Source: an uncultured Clostridia bacterium (GTDB lineage Bacteria; Bacillota; Clostridia; Christensenellales; Aristaeellaceae). Taken from it: 17,352 nucleotides of DNA. Both the position numbers and the translations under genes were made by a program. The stretch is taken from assembly GCA_934615145.1 (NCBI GenBank), contig CAKTTM010000008.1, positions 1 to 17,352 of the forward strand, read 5' to 3'. Positions 1 through 8,422 of this stretch are shown piece by piece. The notes beneath the pieces were generated by a model. It had not been told where the DNA came from and ran no database searches. It worked only from the letters and a program-made list of their open reading frames with translations. Each line of letters begins with the position of its first letter. The first letter of the stretch is position 1.

Positions 1-20
1 GGGTTAGCATCTTGTCTTGA

Positions 21-48
21 TTGACCAAAGAGGATAATGTGGTAAAAT
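21..48 (+). promoter_or_regulatory. Sigma70/SigA-type promoter of the antiporter gene
   Basis: The sequence shows a -35 hexamer TTGACC at 21-26 and a -10 hexamer TAAAAT at 43-48, separated by 16 bases. Both are one mismatch from consensus. Transcription would begin near base 55, giving a leader of roughly 65 bases before the ATG at 121. GATAAT at 33-38 is an alternative -10, but its -35 partner is poorer. Confidence 0.6.
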
Positions 49-120
49 GACTGCGTTGAGGGAAGCGACAGCTATGTGCACTGGTCGTTTTTTCAATGGA
101 GTATTGGGACAGGAGCGTCT

Positions 121-1752
121 ATGCAATATCTGATCATTGGCGTTATTTTGATTTTGGCCTTGTTTGCCATCCGGCTGTCGAGCAAGCACGGCATCCCTGC
201 CCTGCTGCTGTTCATCATGCTGGGCATGGGCTTTGGCCTGCTGGGCTTTGACTTTGAAGACTATCAGTTCGCCGATGGCGTGGCCACGGTGGCGCTGATG
301 GTCATCATGTTTTACGGCGGCTTTGGCACCAACTGGAACATGACAAAGCCTGTGGCCAAGGAGGCCATCATACTGGCCTCACTGGGCGTGGTGACCACCG
401 CGCTGCTGACGGGCCTTTTCTGCCACCTGGTGCTGGGCTTCAACCTACTGGAGGGCATGCTGATAGGCTCCATCGTGGGCTCGACCGACTATGCCAGCGT
501 CTCCAACATCCTGCGCTCCAAGAACCTGAACCTCAAATACAACACCGCCCCCCTGCTGGAGCTGGAGAGCGGCTCCAACGACCCGACCGCCTATACCATG
601 ACGATGGTCTTTCTCTCCGTCATCCTGGGCAGCGATCTGTCTGTGCCGGTGCTGATCGTAAGCCAGGTGGTGATCGGCCTGGGCGTTGGCTTTGCCTTTG
701 CCTATGTCTTTGGCCGCTACCTGAGCAGCCTGAGCGCCCGGCAGGATGGCATGCCCGCGGTGCTGATGGCAGCGGCCATGCTGATCACCTATGCCGCGGC
801 CTCGCTGCTGGGGGGCAATGGCTACCTGGCGCTGTATATCCTGGGCATCTACCTTGGCAACAAGGAGTTCCGCGGCAAGCGGGACATCGTGTTCTTCTAT
901 GACGGCTTTACCGAGATCATGCAGATCGCCCTCTTCTTCATCCTGGGCTGGCTGAGCAACTTTGACAAGCTGATCGCCGCCTTCCCCATTGCGCTTGCCA
1001 TCATGGTGTTCATGACCATACTGGCCCGGCCGCTGAGCGTCTGGGGCTTGATGCTGCCCTTCAAGCTCAAGCGCACCCAGCTGCACATGGTCTCACTGGC
1101 GGGCATCCGCGGCGCTGCCGCCATCGCCTTTGCCATCATGGTGGTCAATAGCCCGGCGCAGTTCAGCATGGACGTCTATCACATCGTCTTTGGCATCTGT
1201 GTGCTGAGCTCGCTGGTGCAGGGCAGCCTGATGCCGCCGGCCTCCCGGGCGCTCAAAATGCTTGACCCCAATGACACCCTGCTGCAGACCTTCAACTACT
1301 ATCAGGACAAGGCAGAGATCGGCTTTCTGGAGACCCGCATCCACGAGAATAGCTATCTGGTGGGCCGCCAGGTCAAGGACCTGCGGCTGACCTTTGACTT
1401 CATCGTGGCCAAGATCGAGCGCGATGGCAAGACCGTGGTGCCGCGCGGGCATGTGGTGCTGCAGCCGGACGACAAGATCGTGCTGGCGGGCGAAAAGCAC
1501 TTTGACCGCAGCGGCCACGACCTGACGGAATTCACTGTGCCCCAGGGGCATAAGTGGGTGGGCCACACCGTCAAAGAGCTATCGCTGCCTCAGGACACAT
1601 TGATCGTGATGCTGCAGCGCGCCAACGGCGAGCACATCGTGCCGCTTGGCGACACAGCAGTCAAAGAAGGCGACAAGATCATACTGCTCAGTGTCGATGA
1701 GAATGGCCAGCCCAAAGCCAAGTGGCGCCTGCGCCTGCCCTGGAAGAAGTAA
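121..1752 (+). CDS. CPA1-family K+/H+ antiporter with two RCK_C domains (NhaP2/CvrA-like)
   Basis: This is a 543-residue inner-membrane monovalent cation/proton antiporter, most like the NhaP2/CvrA K+/H+ antiporters. Residues 1 to about 385 form a dozen or so hydrophobic segments. They contain GSTD (residues 120-123) and GSNDP (151-155); the Asn-Asp pair at 153-154 is the ion-binding signature of electroneutral CPA1 exchangers. Two cytoplasmic RCK_C (TrkA-C) modules follow, at about 400-455 and 470-525. They usually bind a regulatory ligand and gate transport. The start at 121 is preferred because AGGAG at 111-115 precedes it by five bases. An in-frame ATG at 76 would only add a non-family stretch with no ribosome binding site. 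The gene stands alone on the plus strand and converges on the molybdenum operon. Family assignment is firm; the cation is inferred, and Na+ is possible. Confidence 0.9.
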   Translation: MQYLIIGVILILALFAIRLSSKHGIPALLLFIMLGMGFGLLGFDFEDYQFADGVATVALMVIMFYGGFGTNWNMTKPVAKEAIILASLGVVTTALLTGLFCHLVLGFNLLEGMLIGSIVGSTDYASVSNILRSKNLNLKYNTAPLLELESGSNDPTAYTMTMVFLSVILGSDLSVPVLIVSQVVIGLGVGFAFAYVFGRYLSSLSARQDGMPAVLMAAAMLITYAAASLLGGNGYLALYILGIYLGNKEFRGKRDIVFFYDGFTEIMQIALFFILGWLSNFDKLIAAFPIALAIMVFMTILARPLSVWGLMLPFKLKRTQLHMVSLAGIRGAAAIAFAIMVVNSPAQFSMDVYHIVFGICVLSSLVQGSLMPPASRALKMLDPNDTLLQTFNYYQDKAEIGFLETRIHENSYLVGRQVKDLRLTFDFIVAKIERDGKTVVPRGHVVLQPDDKIVLAGEKHFDRSGHDLTEFTVPQGHKWVGHTVKELSLPQDTLIVMLQRANGEHIVPLGDTAVKEGDKIILLSVDENGQPKAKWRLRLPWKK

Positions 1753-1770
1753 AATACGATGTCATAAAAT

Positions 1771-1797
1771 CGGCCCGCGCCAGGTGTGTGCGGGCCG
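1771..1797. terminator. Hairpin between convergent genes (bidirectional terminator)
   Basis: An 8-bp GC-rich stem (CGGCCCGC at 1771-1778 paired with GCGGGCCG at 1790-1797) sits between the antiporter stop and the modC stop. Read on the minus strand, the stem is followed by ATTTTAT, so it resembles an intrinsic terminator for the molybdenum operon. On the plus strand the trailing U-run is weak (CTTCAATTT), so termination there is less certain. Confidence 0.7.
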
Positions 1798-1815
1798 CTT
1801 CAATTTGCCGATGGT

Positions 1816-2880
1816 TCAAGGATCCAGCAGCATGATGTCCTTGGGATCAACCGTCACATACAGCCTCTGCGCGCCTGATAGCTGCGTCCACTGCGCCTTG
1901 GGCAGGTCGCTACGCAACTGTGCCCAGCCCTCATGGCCGCCGGGTGTAGCCAGGCTGATCACGGTGGAGAAGACATCCTCCGTCACCCGCTGCACCCGGC
2001 AGGGAAAGCTGGGCTGATCCTCCGGCGCCTGGGCGTGCAGCTGCACATAGTGGGCCCTGAGCCCGATCAGAGGCTTTAGGTTGTCTTTGCCCGGCGGCAG
2101 GCGCAGCCGCGTGCCCCAATCGATGGCGAATATGTGCCCCTCGCCATCGGGCCTGGCGCGGGAAAAATTCTTGCAGCCGCTGAGCAGGCAGGCACTGAGC
2201 GTGCGGGGCTGGGCAAAGAGCGCCTTGACGCCCTGCTTGGCTTCACTTTTCCCGCCGCTGAGCACACAGACGCTGTCGCAGAGGCGGTAGACCTCCTCCC
2301 GGCTGTGCGATACATAAAGGGTGCCCGCCGGGTAGCCGCGGATGCTGTCGTGCAGAGAGCTTTCCATCTGCCAGCGCAGGTAGCTGTCCAGCGCGGACAG
2401 CGGCTCATCCAGCAACAATAGCTCGGGCTCATTGATGATGATGCGGGCCAGGGCCACGCGCTGTTGCTGTCCGCCGGACAATTGATGGGGCCTGTGACTC
2501 GCAAGCTCCGCGATCTGCATCCGCGCCATGATGGCGTCCACGGCCCCGACCTTGGCGTCGCGATCTTTCAACCTGCAGCCCGCCGCTATGTTTTGGCGCG
2601 CCGTCAAATTAGGGAAGAGCGCGTAGTGCTGAAACAGATAGCCCACCCGCCGCTGCTGGGGACTTAGGTTTATTCGCCTGGCACTGTCAAACAGCACCCT
2701 CTCCCCCAGCGCGATGCGGCCGCTGTCTGGCCGCAGCAGGCCGGCGATGCATTTGAGCGTCATGCTCTTGCCGCAGCCGGAGGCGCCCAGCAGCGCCATC
2801 ACTTCGCCCTCGGTCTCAAACTGCACATCCAGCTGAAAGTCGCCCAGACGCTTCTTGATATCGACCGACAGCCTGCTCAC
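1816..2880 (-). CDS. modC: Molybdate ABC transporter ATP-binding protein ModC
   Basis: This 354-residue ATPase powers molybdate uptake through ModB. The full ABC motif set is visible: Walker A GASGCGKS (32-39), Q-loop Gln84, signature LSGGQ (134-138), Walker B LLLLDEP (154-160) with catalytic Glu159, and switch His192. The C-terminal third (about 230-354) is a TOBE/MOP-like domain, as in ModC proteins, which can bind molybdate and regulate the pump. The start is a GTG that overlaps the modB TGA stop by four bases (GTGA), so the two are translationally coupled. It is the last gene of the operon, and the hairpin at 1771-1797 lies just beyond it. Sulfate or tungstate specificity cannot be excluded from the ATPase alone, but linkage to modA, modB and the cofactor genes supports molybdate. 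Confidence 0.93.
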   Translation of the reverse strand: MSRLSVDIKKRLGDFQLDVQFETEGEVMALLGASGCGKSMTLKCIAGLLRPDSGRIALGERVLFDSARRINLSPQQRRVGYLFQHYALFPNLTARQNIAAGCRLKDRDAKVGAVDAIMARMQIAELASHRPHQLSGGQQQRVALARIIINEPELLLLDEPLSALDSYLRWQMESSLHDSIRGYPAGTLYVSHSREEVYRLCDSVCVLSGGKSEAKQGVKALFAQPRTLSACLLSGCKNFSRARPDGEGHIFAIDWGTRLRLPPGKDNLKPLIGLRAHYVQLHAQAPEDQPSFPCRVQRVTEDVFSTVISLATPGGHEGWAQLRSDLPKAQWTQLSGAQRLYVTVDPKDIMLLDP

Positions 2881-3560
2881 AGCCCCACCGTCCGTACATT
2901 CCTTGGTTTGGCGCGCTTCTCCAGCATGTTGACGCAGAGCAGCACCACGGCGGAGATGGCGATGTTGATCAGCACCCAGGTCATGGCCCCCGCCTCGTCA
3001 TTGGTGCGCCACAATTGATAGACGGTGGTGGATATGGTGGCCGTGCGGCCGGGGGTGTAGCCGGCGATCATGCTGGTGGCCCCGTACTCGCCCAGCGCCC
3101 TGGCAAAGCCCAGCACCGCGCCCGCGATCAGACCCTGCTTGCAGGCGGGCAGGCGGATGCGCCAGAATATCCAGCTGTTGCTCAGCCCCAGTGTCTGGCC
3201 GGACTGGGCCAGTGTCTCATCAAAGCTTTCAAAGGCGCCGCGCGCTGTGCGGTACATCAGTGGAAAGGCCACGATCACAGTGGCGAAGATGGCCGACCAC
3301 CATGTCATGACCAGGCGCAGCTCAAACCACTGCATCGCCAGCTGGCCCAGCGGCCGGTAGGGCCCCAGCAGCCGCAGCAGCAAAAAGCCCACCACCGTAG
3401 GCGGCAGCACCAGCGGCAGTGTCAGCAGCACATCCAGCAGGCCCTTGACCAGCCGGGGCAGCCGCGCCACATAGTAGGCGGCCAGGACACCGCCAAAGAA
3501 GACCAGCACAGTCGATATGCCGGCGATCCTCAGCGAATGGTACAGCGGATACCAGTCCAT
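2877..3560 (-). CDS. modB: Molybdate ABC transporter permease ModB
   Basis: This 227-residue integral membrane protein has about five hydrophobic segments and forms the homodimeric channel of ModABC. The EAA coupling loop that docks on ModC spans about residues 114-138 (DETLAQSGQTLGLSNSW). It is followed by the ModB-type signature ARALGEYGATSMIAG around 153-167. Length matches the family (about 220-230 residues). AGGAG lies five bases upstream of the ATG. The gene follows modA after 42 bases and overlaps modC by four bases, giving the usual A-B-C order. Confidence 0.93.
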   Translation of the reverse strand: MDWYPLYHSLRIAGISTVLVFFGGVLAAYYVARLPRLVKGLLDVLLTLPLVLPPTVVGFLLLRLLGPYRPLGQLAMQWFELRLVMTWWSAIFATVIVAFPLMYRTARGAFESFDETLAQSGQTLGLSNSWIFWRIRLPACKQGLIAGAVLGFARALGEYGATSMIAGYTPGRTATISTTVYQLWRTNDEAGAMTWVLINIAISAVVLLCVNMLEKRAKPRNVRTVGL

Positions 3561-3602
3561 GCGCGCTCCTGAATCTTTCTGTGAGATATGGCCGTAAGGG
3601 GC

Positions 3603-4412
3603 TTATGGCGCGGGCTGCACCATGGAGAAGCCCACCGCTTCAAAGACCTTGGCGGCTTCTTCAGTCGTTAGATAATCGAGGAAGTCCTGCGCCGCCTCCG
3701 GCTGGCTGCCTGTCTGGATGACGGCCGCCGGGTAGATCACCTGGGAGCACATGTCTTTGGTCGCCTCATCCACCACGGTAAGGCCGGCAGAATAAGCATC
3801 TGTGGCATAGACGATACCGCAGCTGACCGCGCCCTCCTTCACCTGGGTAGTGACCTCCTTGACATTGCTGCCGTAGGTCAGCCTGCCCTCTTGGGCCAGC
3901 GCCACCTCGTCCAGAGCCAGATAATCCAGTATCTCCAGCGAGTAGCTACCCACCGGCACATCGGCATTGCCGATGGCGATCAATGAGGCCCTTGCCAGAT
4001 CGGCAAAGCCCTCGATCTTGTCCGGGTTGCCCTCCGGCACCACCAGCACCACCTTGTTCTGCAGCAGATTGAGGCGGCTGCCCTGCAGCACAAAGTCCAG
4101 GCGTCCCGGATTGCCCTTGTCATCCTGGCTGATGTCCAGCTGGTTCATCTGACGCTGCGCGGCGGATATAAACAGATCGCAGGGCGCGCCGTTCTCGATC
4201 TGTGTCTTGAGGGTGCCGGAGGAGTCGAAGCTGGCAACGATCTTGACATGAGGCGCCACGGCCTTGTACTGATCGATAAACTCTGTCAGCGTCTCGGTCA
4301 TGGAGGCGGCGGCGAAAACCACCAGCTCAATCTGGGCAGGTGCCACTGCAAAGGCCGGGCTCAGACCCAGCAGCAGGGCGCAGGTCAGCAACAGAGACAG
4401 CGTCTGCTTCAT
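3603..4412 (-). CDS. modA: Molybdate-binding periplasmic/extracytoplasmic protein ModA
   Basis: This 269-residue solute-binding protein captures molybdate outside the membrane and delivers it to ModBC. Residues 1-22 form a signal peptide: a Lys near the N terminus, a hydrophobic core rich in Leu, then AFA as a likely signal peptidase I site. The mature part carries the ModA pattern: FAAASMT (33-39) and SFDSSGTL (61-68) hold the serines that bind the oxyanion in known ModA proteins, followed by GAPCDLFISA (75-84). The single Cys at residue 11 is in the hydrophobic core (LLTC) and does not fit a good lipobox, so this does not look like a lipoprotein. A GGGGAG ribosome binding site precedes the ATG. 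It starts 11 bases after mogA. Confidence 0.92.
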   Translation of the reverse strand: MKQTLSLLLTCALLLGLSPAFAVAPAQIELVVFAAASMTETLTEFIDQYKAVAPHVKIVASFDSSGTLKTQIENGAPCDLFISAAQRQMNQLDISQDDKGNPGRLDFVLQGSRLNLLQNKVVLVVPEGNPDKIEGFADLARASLIAIGNADVPVGSYSLEILDYLALDEVALAQEGRLTYGSNVKEVTTQVKEGAVSCGIVYATDAYSAGLTVVDEATKDMCSQVIYPAAVIQTGSQPEAAQDFLDYLTTEEAAKVFEAVGFSMVQPAP

Positions 4413-4423
4413 CAGGCGCTCCC

Positions 4424-4915
4424 CTATTGTCGGGCGCAGTTTTGCGCCTGCTCACAGAGTATGTCCAGGCCGTGCATCACGGCGGGCAGTATGAAATGGA
4501 GGCACTCAGCCACTGCCTTGGGGCTGCCGGGCAGGTTGATGATCAGCGTCTGCCCCCGGATACCAGCCACCGCGCGGCTGAGCATCGCGCGATCGGTGAT
4601 CTGCATCGACAGCGCGCGCATGGCCTCCGGGATGCCGGGCGCCAGGCGCTCCACGGCGTCCAGCGTGGCCTCCGGCGTCACATCACGGGGTGAAAACCCG
4701 GTGCCGCCCGTGGTCAGCACCAGGTCGGTTAGGCCCTGATCGCACAGTCTGCACAGCTCGTCCTTGAGCTGCTGCCTGTCATCGGGCAGCAGCAGGCTGG
4801 CGACCACGTTCAGCCCCGCCTCCCGCGCCATCTGCGCGATCACGGGACCGCTTTTATCCTCGCGCTGACCGGCATAGCCGCTGTCGGACAGTGTGATCAC
4901 GTTGACGCGGTACAT
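4424..4915 (-). CDS. mogA: Molybdopterin adenylyltransferase, MogA/MoaB family
   Basis: At 163 residues this is a single MoCF-binding (Mog) domain protein. It adenylates molybdopterin, the step before metal insertion by MoeA. The diagnostic loop TTGGTGFSPRDVTPEA (68-83) is intact, as are the N-terminal SDSGYAG (10-16) and NLPGSPKA (127-134), which contribute to the pterin and nucleotide pocket. MogA and MoaB cannot be separated with confidence by eye, so the symbol is a family-level choice. The ATG lies one base beyond the stop of the MOSC gene. Its GGAGG ribosome binding site is inside the last codons of that gene, so the two are probably translationally coupled. Confidence 0.88.
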   Translation of the reverse strand: MYRVNVITLSDSGYAGQREDKSGPVIAQMAREAGLNVVASLLLPDDRQQLKDELCRLCDQGLTDLVLTTGGTGFSPRDVTPEATLDAVERLAPGIPEAMRALSMQITDRAMLSRAVAGIRGQTLIINLPGSPKAVAECLHFILPAVMHGLDILCEQAQNCARQ

Positions 4916-4916
4916 C

Positions 4917-5351
4917 TCAGGCCTCCACCAGGTCCAGCTGGTCGCCGGCCTTCAGCACCCCGCCCTGCAGCACCTTGCAGAAGATGCCCTCCCTGGGCAT
5001 GATGCAGTCGCCCACTGCGTGATAGATGGCGCAGTGGCTGTGGCATTCCTTGCCGATCTGGGTCAGCTCCAGCAGCACATCGCCGGATTTGAGGCGCGTG
5101 CCCACCGGCAGCTGGGCCAAGTCAAGGCCGGAGACGATGATGTTTTCACCAAAGGCGCCATCGGCCACCTGCGCGCCGCGCGCGCGGAAGGCATCCACCT
5201 TTTCCAGCGCCAGCAGGGAGACCTGTCGGTGCCAGTTGCCCGCGTGGGCGTCACCCTCAATGCCCCAGTCGGGCCTGAGCGTGACCGAAGCCACCGGTGT
5301 CTTCTGGATACCTTTCCTGTCACTGGTGCATACCGCGATGATGCTGGCCAT
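4917..5351 (-). CDS. MOSC domain protein
   Basis: This 144-residue stand-alone MOSC (Mo-cofactor sulfurase C-terminal) domain protein has the family features DWGIEGDAHAG (28-38) and GAFGENI (65-71). It also has cysteines at 103, 107, 116 and 125. One of these is expected to be the MOSC sulfur-carrying cysteine; which one cannot be told from the sequence alone. MOSC domains bind Mo cofactor and are thought to help deliver sulfur or the finished cofactor to enzymes. The gene sits directly before mogA; the two domains also occur fused in some bacteria, which supports a shared step. GGAGG precedes the ATG by six bases, and the start lies one base after the moaA stop. Confidence 0.85.
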   Translation of the reverse strand: MASIIAVCTSDRKGIQKTPVASVTLRPDWGIEGDAHAGNWHRQVSLLALEKVDAFRARGAQVADGAFGENIIVSGLDLAQLPVGTRLKSGDVLLELTQIGKECHSHCAIYHAVGDCIMPREGIFCKVLQGGVLKAGDQLDLVEA

Positions 5352-5352
5352 A

Positions 5353-6318
5353 TTATCCTCCTATTTGTGACATGCGGGGTGTCTGTTCAATTGCCTGGTC
5401 GGGATCGCCGAAGTGATGGCCGATGGGCTTGCTGTGCACTGAGTCCTGGATGCGTGTCATCAGTTCCGTATCGCTCAAGGCCAGCAGTTGCTTGAGGCTC
5501 AGGCCGTCCTCATACTGCAGGCAGGTGCGCAGGTGACCATCCGCCGTCAGGCGGATGCGGTCGCAAAAGTCGCAAAACTTGTGGCTGACCGCGCTGATAA
5601 AGCCGATCACCGCCCCGCCGGGCAGGCTGAAGTAGCGGCATTTATCCAGTATCGGGCCAGGATCCAGCGCCGTCATCGGCCCCAGGCGCTTTGTCAAATA
5701 GTCACGCAGAGCTTCCTCTGTCAGGCCTTCCTTGCCCTGGCCTTCGCCAAAGGGCATCAGCTCGATGAAGCGCAGCGGCACACCAATAGAACCCGCAAAG
5801 GCGGTCAGATCGGGTAGGCCCTGCAGGTTGGCCGGCGAGGGCACGCAGTTGAGCTTGACCTTGAGGCCGGGTGTGGCCGCGGCCTCGCGTGCCGCCCGCA
5901 TCACGATGTCGGCACCCGGCCTGCGGGTCAAGTGTTGGAACAATCTCTCATCCACCGTGTCCAGGCTGATGTTGACGGAGTCCAGCCCTGCTGCCAGCAG
6001 CTTTGGCAGCTGCTCATGCAGCAGCAGGCCATTGGTGGTCAGCGCCACGGTCTGTATGCCAGGGATCAGCTTGATGCCACGCACCAGAAGGTGCAGGTCC
6101 TTCCGCACCAGCGGCTCGCCGCCGGTCAGGCGCAATTTGTGGATGCCCAGCCGCGCAAATATGCCGATCAGCCGCAGCAGTTCCTCGTAGCTGAGCAACT
6201 GGTCGTGGCGCAGCATCGGCAGGCCCTCTTCAGGCATGCAGTAGCGGCAGCGCAGGTTGCACCGGTCGGTCACGGATACGCGCAGATAAGAGATGCTGCG
6301 CTGTTGGGCGTCAATCAC
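5353..6318 (-). CDS. moaA: GTP 3',8-cyclase MoaA (radical SAM)
   Basis: MoaA converts GTP to (8S)-3',8-cyclo-7,8-dihydroguanosine triphosphate, the first committed step of Mo-cofactor synthesis. The radical SAM cluster motif is at Cys20, Cys24 and Cys27 (CNLRCRYC). GGEPL is at 66-70. The second, substrate-binding 4Fe-4S cluster ligands are Cys249, Cys252 and Cys266. The protein ends in the Gly-Gly tail (320-321) required in this family. I chose the GTG at 6318 rather than the ATG at 6336. GGAGGGG lies nine bases upstream of the GTG, and the resulting N terminus ([18 protein letters not shown]) matches the usual MoaA beginning. The ATG lies within the GGAGGGG region. The gene overlaps mobB by eight bases. 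Confidence 0.93.
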   Translation of the reverse strand: MIDAQQRSISYLRVSVTDRCNLRCRYCMPEEGLPMLRHDQLLSYEELLRLIGIFARLGIHKLRLTGGEPLVRKDLHLLVRGIKLIPGIQTVALTTNGLLLHEQLPKLLAAGLDSVNISLDTVDERLFQHLTRRPGADIVMRAAREAAATPGLKVKLNCVPSPANLQGLPDLTAFAGSIGVPLRFIELMPFGEGQGKEGLTEEALRDYLTKRLGPMTALDPGPILDKCRYFSLPGGAVIGFISAVSHKFCDFCDRIRLTADGHLRTCLQYEDGLSLKQLLALSDTELMTRIQDSVHSKPIGHHFGDPDQAIEQTPRMSQIGG

Positions 6319-6760
6319 GCGTCTGATCCCCTCCATACCAGGTCATGATGGTGTCAAAGATGGCGTCGATATCGTCTCTGTGATACTGCGCGGGTGAAAA
6401 ACTGAAGCCTACTTGATGCTGGGCGCTGAGCCTAAGCTTAGGGTGGCTTGAGTGCTTGAGCCCCTCCAGCAATATCAGGTCAGCCTCGGGGTACTGGGCT
6501 GCCAGGCTGACTTCGTCGGTGGGCATCAGCTTGGTCAGCATATACTTCTCTCCGTCAAAGACTGCCGCCCCCAGTGCCCCGGCCTGAAGAAAGCGGTGGG
6601 TATCGGTGCCGGGCACATCGGGTGAAAAACTGTGCCCATCGTGCTTGACCACCGCCACCTTGAGCCCCTCTGCCACCAGGCGGGGCAGCAGGCGGGCGAT
6701 CAGCGTGGTTTTACCGCTGTTCTTCTCCCCGCTGACGGCCAGCATCTTAAGGCTTGGCAT
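6311..6760 (-). CDS. mobB: Molybdopterin-guanine dinucleotide biosynthesis protein MobB
   Basis: This 149-residue P-loop GTPase assists MobA-type nucleotidyltransferases in attaching GMP (or CMP) to Mo-molybdopterin. The N terminus has the expected strand and Walker A motif (GEKNSGKTT, 11-19). Further on are a switch-like segment VVKHDGHSF and an LLEGLKHS motif in the second half, both characteristic of MobB. The start overlaps the moaC end by 14 bases and the end overlaps moaA by eight, so it is embedded in a coupled string. No mobA is present in the window. Confidence 0.9.
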   Translation of the reverse strand: MPSLKMLAVSGEKNSGKTTLIARLLPRLVAEGLKVAVVKHDGHSFSPDVPGTDTHRFLQAGALGAAVFDGEKYMLTKLMPTDEVSLAAQYPEADLILLEGLKHSSHPKLRLSAQHQVGFSFSPAQYHRDDIDAIFDTIMTWYGGDQTRD

Positions 6761-7229
6761 GATAGTCCCCCGACTTGCCGCCAGACTTGTGCAGCAGGCG
6801 GATGTCTGACAGCACCATGCCCTTGTCCACCGCCTTGCACATGTCGTAGATGGTCAGCAGCGCCACTGTCACCCCGGTCAGCGCCTCCATCTCAACGCCT
6901 GTCTTGCCGTCGGTCTTGACAGTGCAGCTGGCCTGTATCAGGCCTTGCTCCGCCAGCAGCTCAAAATCGACCGCGCAGCGGGTCATTGGCAGCGGGTGGC
7001 ACAGCGGGATCAGCTCGCTGGTGCGCTTGGCCGCCATGATGCCAGCCAGCCGCGCCACGCCCAGCACATCGCCCTTGCTGGCGCTGCCCTCCTGCACCAT
7101 GCGCAGGATATCCGCACCCACCTGGATATGCCCCTGCGCGGTGGCCTCGCGCGCTGTCACCGCCTTGTCTGATACATCTACCATATGGGCCGCGCCCCGC
7201 GCGTCAAAGTGTGTGAACTCAGCGCTCAT
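6747..7229 (-). CDS. moaC: Cyclic pyranopterin monophosphate synthase MoaC
   Basis: This 160-residue enzyme rearranges the MoaA product to cyclic pyranopterin monophosphate. It shows the MoaC signatures: [14 protein letters not shown] (16-29), [10 protein letters not shown] (76-85), [10 protein letters not shown] (111-120), [10 protein letters not shown] (129-138) and the C-terminal KSGGKSG (148-154) that lines the active site of the hexamer. The length is typical. Its ATG overlaps the moeA stop by four bases (ATGA), and its end overlaps mobB. Confidence 0.94.
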   Translation of the reverse strand: MSAEFTHFDARGAAHMVDVSDKAVTAREATAQGHIQVGADILRMVQEGSASKGDVLGVARLAGIMAAKRTSELIPLCHPLPMTRCAVDFELLAEQGLIQASCTVKTDGKTGVEMEALTGVTVALLTIYDMCKAVDKGMVLSDIRLLHKSGGKSGDYHAKP

Positions 7230-8422
7230 AGCAGCCAGGCCTCCACCCTCTCCCCCGCCTGCAGCGGGGCCTTGTTGTCGCCGGTATCCACCAGGCAGTT
7301 ACAGCCCACCATGGAGAAGAGATTGCCATTGGCGTGCCCGGTGGGCAGTGTGATCTGTTCGCCCTCCAGCCTGGCGCGCAGGAAGCGGCGCACCTGCGTG
7401 GGCCGTTCAAAGCCATTGGTGAGCACCCCGCTGACCTTGATGGGCTTCATCGCCTCATCCTGGCCAAGACAGGCAAGCAGCGGCCGGGCCAACACCTCAA
7501 AGGCGACGGCGGCCGCGAAGGGATTGCCCGAAAGGCAGAGGATGGGCTTGCCCTCCAGCAGGGCAAACAATGTAGGCATGCCCGGCTTCATGGCGACGCC
7601 GTGAAAGAGCGTGCGCGCGCCAACCCTCTCCAAAGCCTCCGGCAGCAGGTCCTTGTCGCCGACTGAGATACCGCCGCTGGTCAGCAGCAGATCGGCCTGG
7701 TCCAGGCCCTGGCGGATGCCCGCCATGATGGCAGACAGATCGTCCTGCGCGCTGGCAGCCGATGTGATGGGCAGGCGCAGCTGCGCTGCCCGCGCCTGCA
7801 GGTAGCTGACATTGGCGTCATAGATGCAGCCAGGCGGCAGCGGCTGCCCAGGCTGGCGCAGCTCATCGCCGGTGGACAGCATCGCCAAGCGGGGACGGGG
7901 CAAGACAATCAGCCTGTGCAGCCCCGCGGCCGCCGCGATGGCGATCGCCGCGGCGTCCAAGCGCTGACCCTCTTTCAAAAGCAGCCTGCCCTTGGTGAAA
8001 TCATCTCCCTGGGGCACATAGTTTTGCCAGGCTTTGAGCGGCGTATACAGGCTGACGATGCCATCCTGCTCACAGGTATCCTCCTGGCGAATGACGGCGT
8101 CGGCCCCTGGCGGTATCATGCCGCCTGTCATGATGCGGGCAGCATGGCCTGGCTCAAGGGGCTGAGCGGCGTAGACGCCGGCCGGATAGTAGCCGCTGAC
8201 TGGTAGCTGTACCGGGCTGTCTGCGGTGGCGCCTGTGCTGTCCGCCGCGCGCAGGGCATAACCATCCAGCGGCGAGCGCGCAAACGGCGGCTGATCGATG
8301 GCGGCCGTCAGGTCACGGGCCAGCAGCCTGTCCACCGACTGGCTAAGCGGGACTTCAGTGGCGGGCAATGGGCTGGTATGCTGCTGGATCAGGGCAATGG
8401 CCTGCTGGATGCTGATGCCCAT
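7226..8422 (-). CDS. moeA: Molybdopterin molybdenumtransferase MoeA
   Basis: This 398-residue protein inserts molybdenum into adenylated molybdopterin. The four-domain MoeA layout is readable: SPLDGYALR (50-58) with the conserved Asp53, a domain II segment around 70-145, the Mog-like domain with TGDEL (184-188) and TSGGISVGD (248-256), then PGMP (280-283) and LSGNP (297-301), and a C-terminal barrel domain. The ATG at 8422 gives the standard N terminus and shares one base with the upstream TGA (TGATG), indicating coupled translation. A longer in-frame reading from 8467 overlaps the preceding gene and adds only non-family residues. Confidence 0.93.
   Translation of the reverse strand: MGISIQQAIALIQQHTSPLPATEVPLSQSVDRLLARDLTAAIDQPPFARSPLDGYALRAADSTGATADSPVQLPVSGYYPAGVYAAQPLEPGHAARIMTGGMIPPGADAVIRQEDTCEQDGIVSLYTPLKAWQNYVPQGDDFTKGRLLLKEGQRLDAAAIAIAAAAGLHRLIVLPRPRLAMLSTGDELRQPGQPLPPGCIYDANVSYLQARAAQLRLPITSAASAQDDLSAIMAGIRQGLDQADLLLTSGGISVGDKDLLPEALERVGARTLFHGVAMKPGMPTLFALLEGKPILCLSGNPFAAAVAFEVLARPLLACLGQDEAMKPIKVSGVLTNGFERPTQVRRFLRARLEGEQITLPTGHANGNLFSMVGCNCLVDTGDNKAPLQAGERVEAWLL

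Noticed and set aside
445..1086. A 213-residue minus-strand open frame inside the antiporter gene
   Set aside because: It is a shadow of the GC-rich coding strand: low-complexity Gln/His/Gly-rich composition, no ribosome binding site, and opposite to a clearly real gene.
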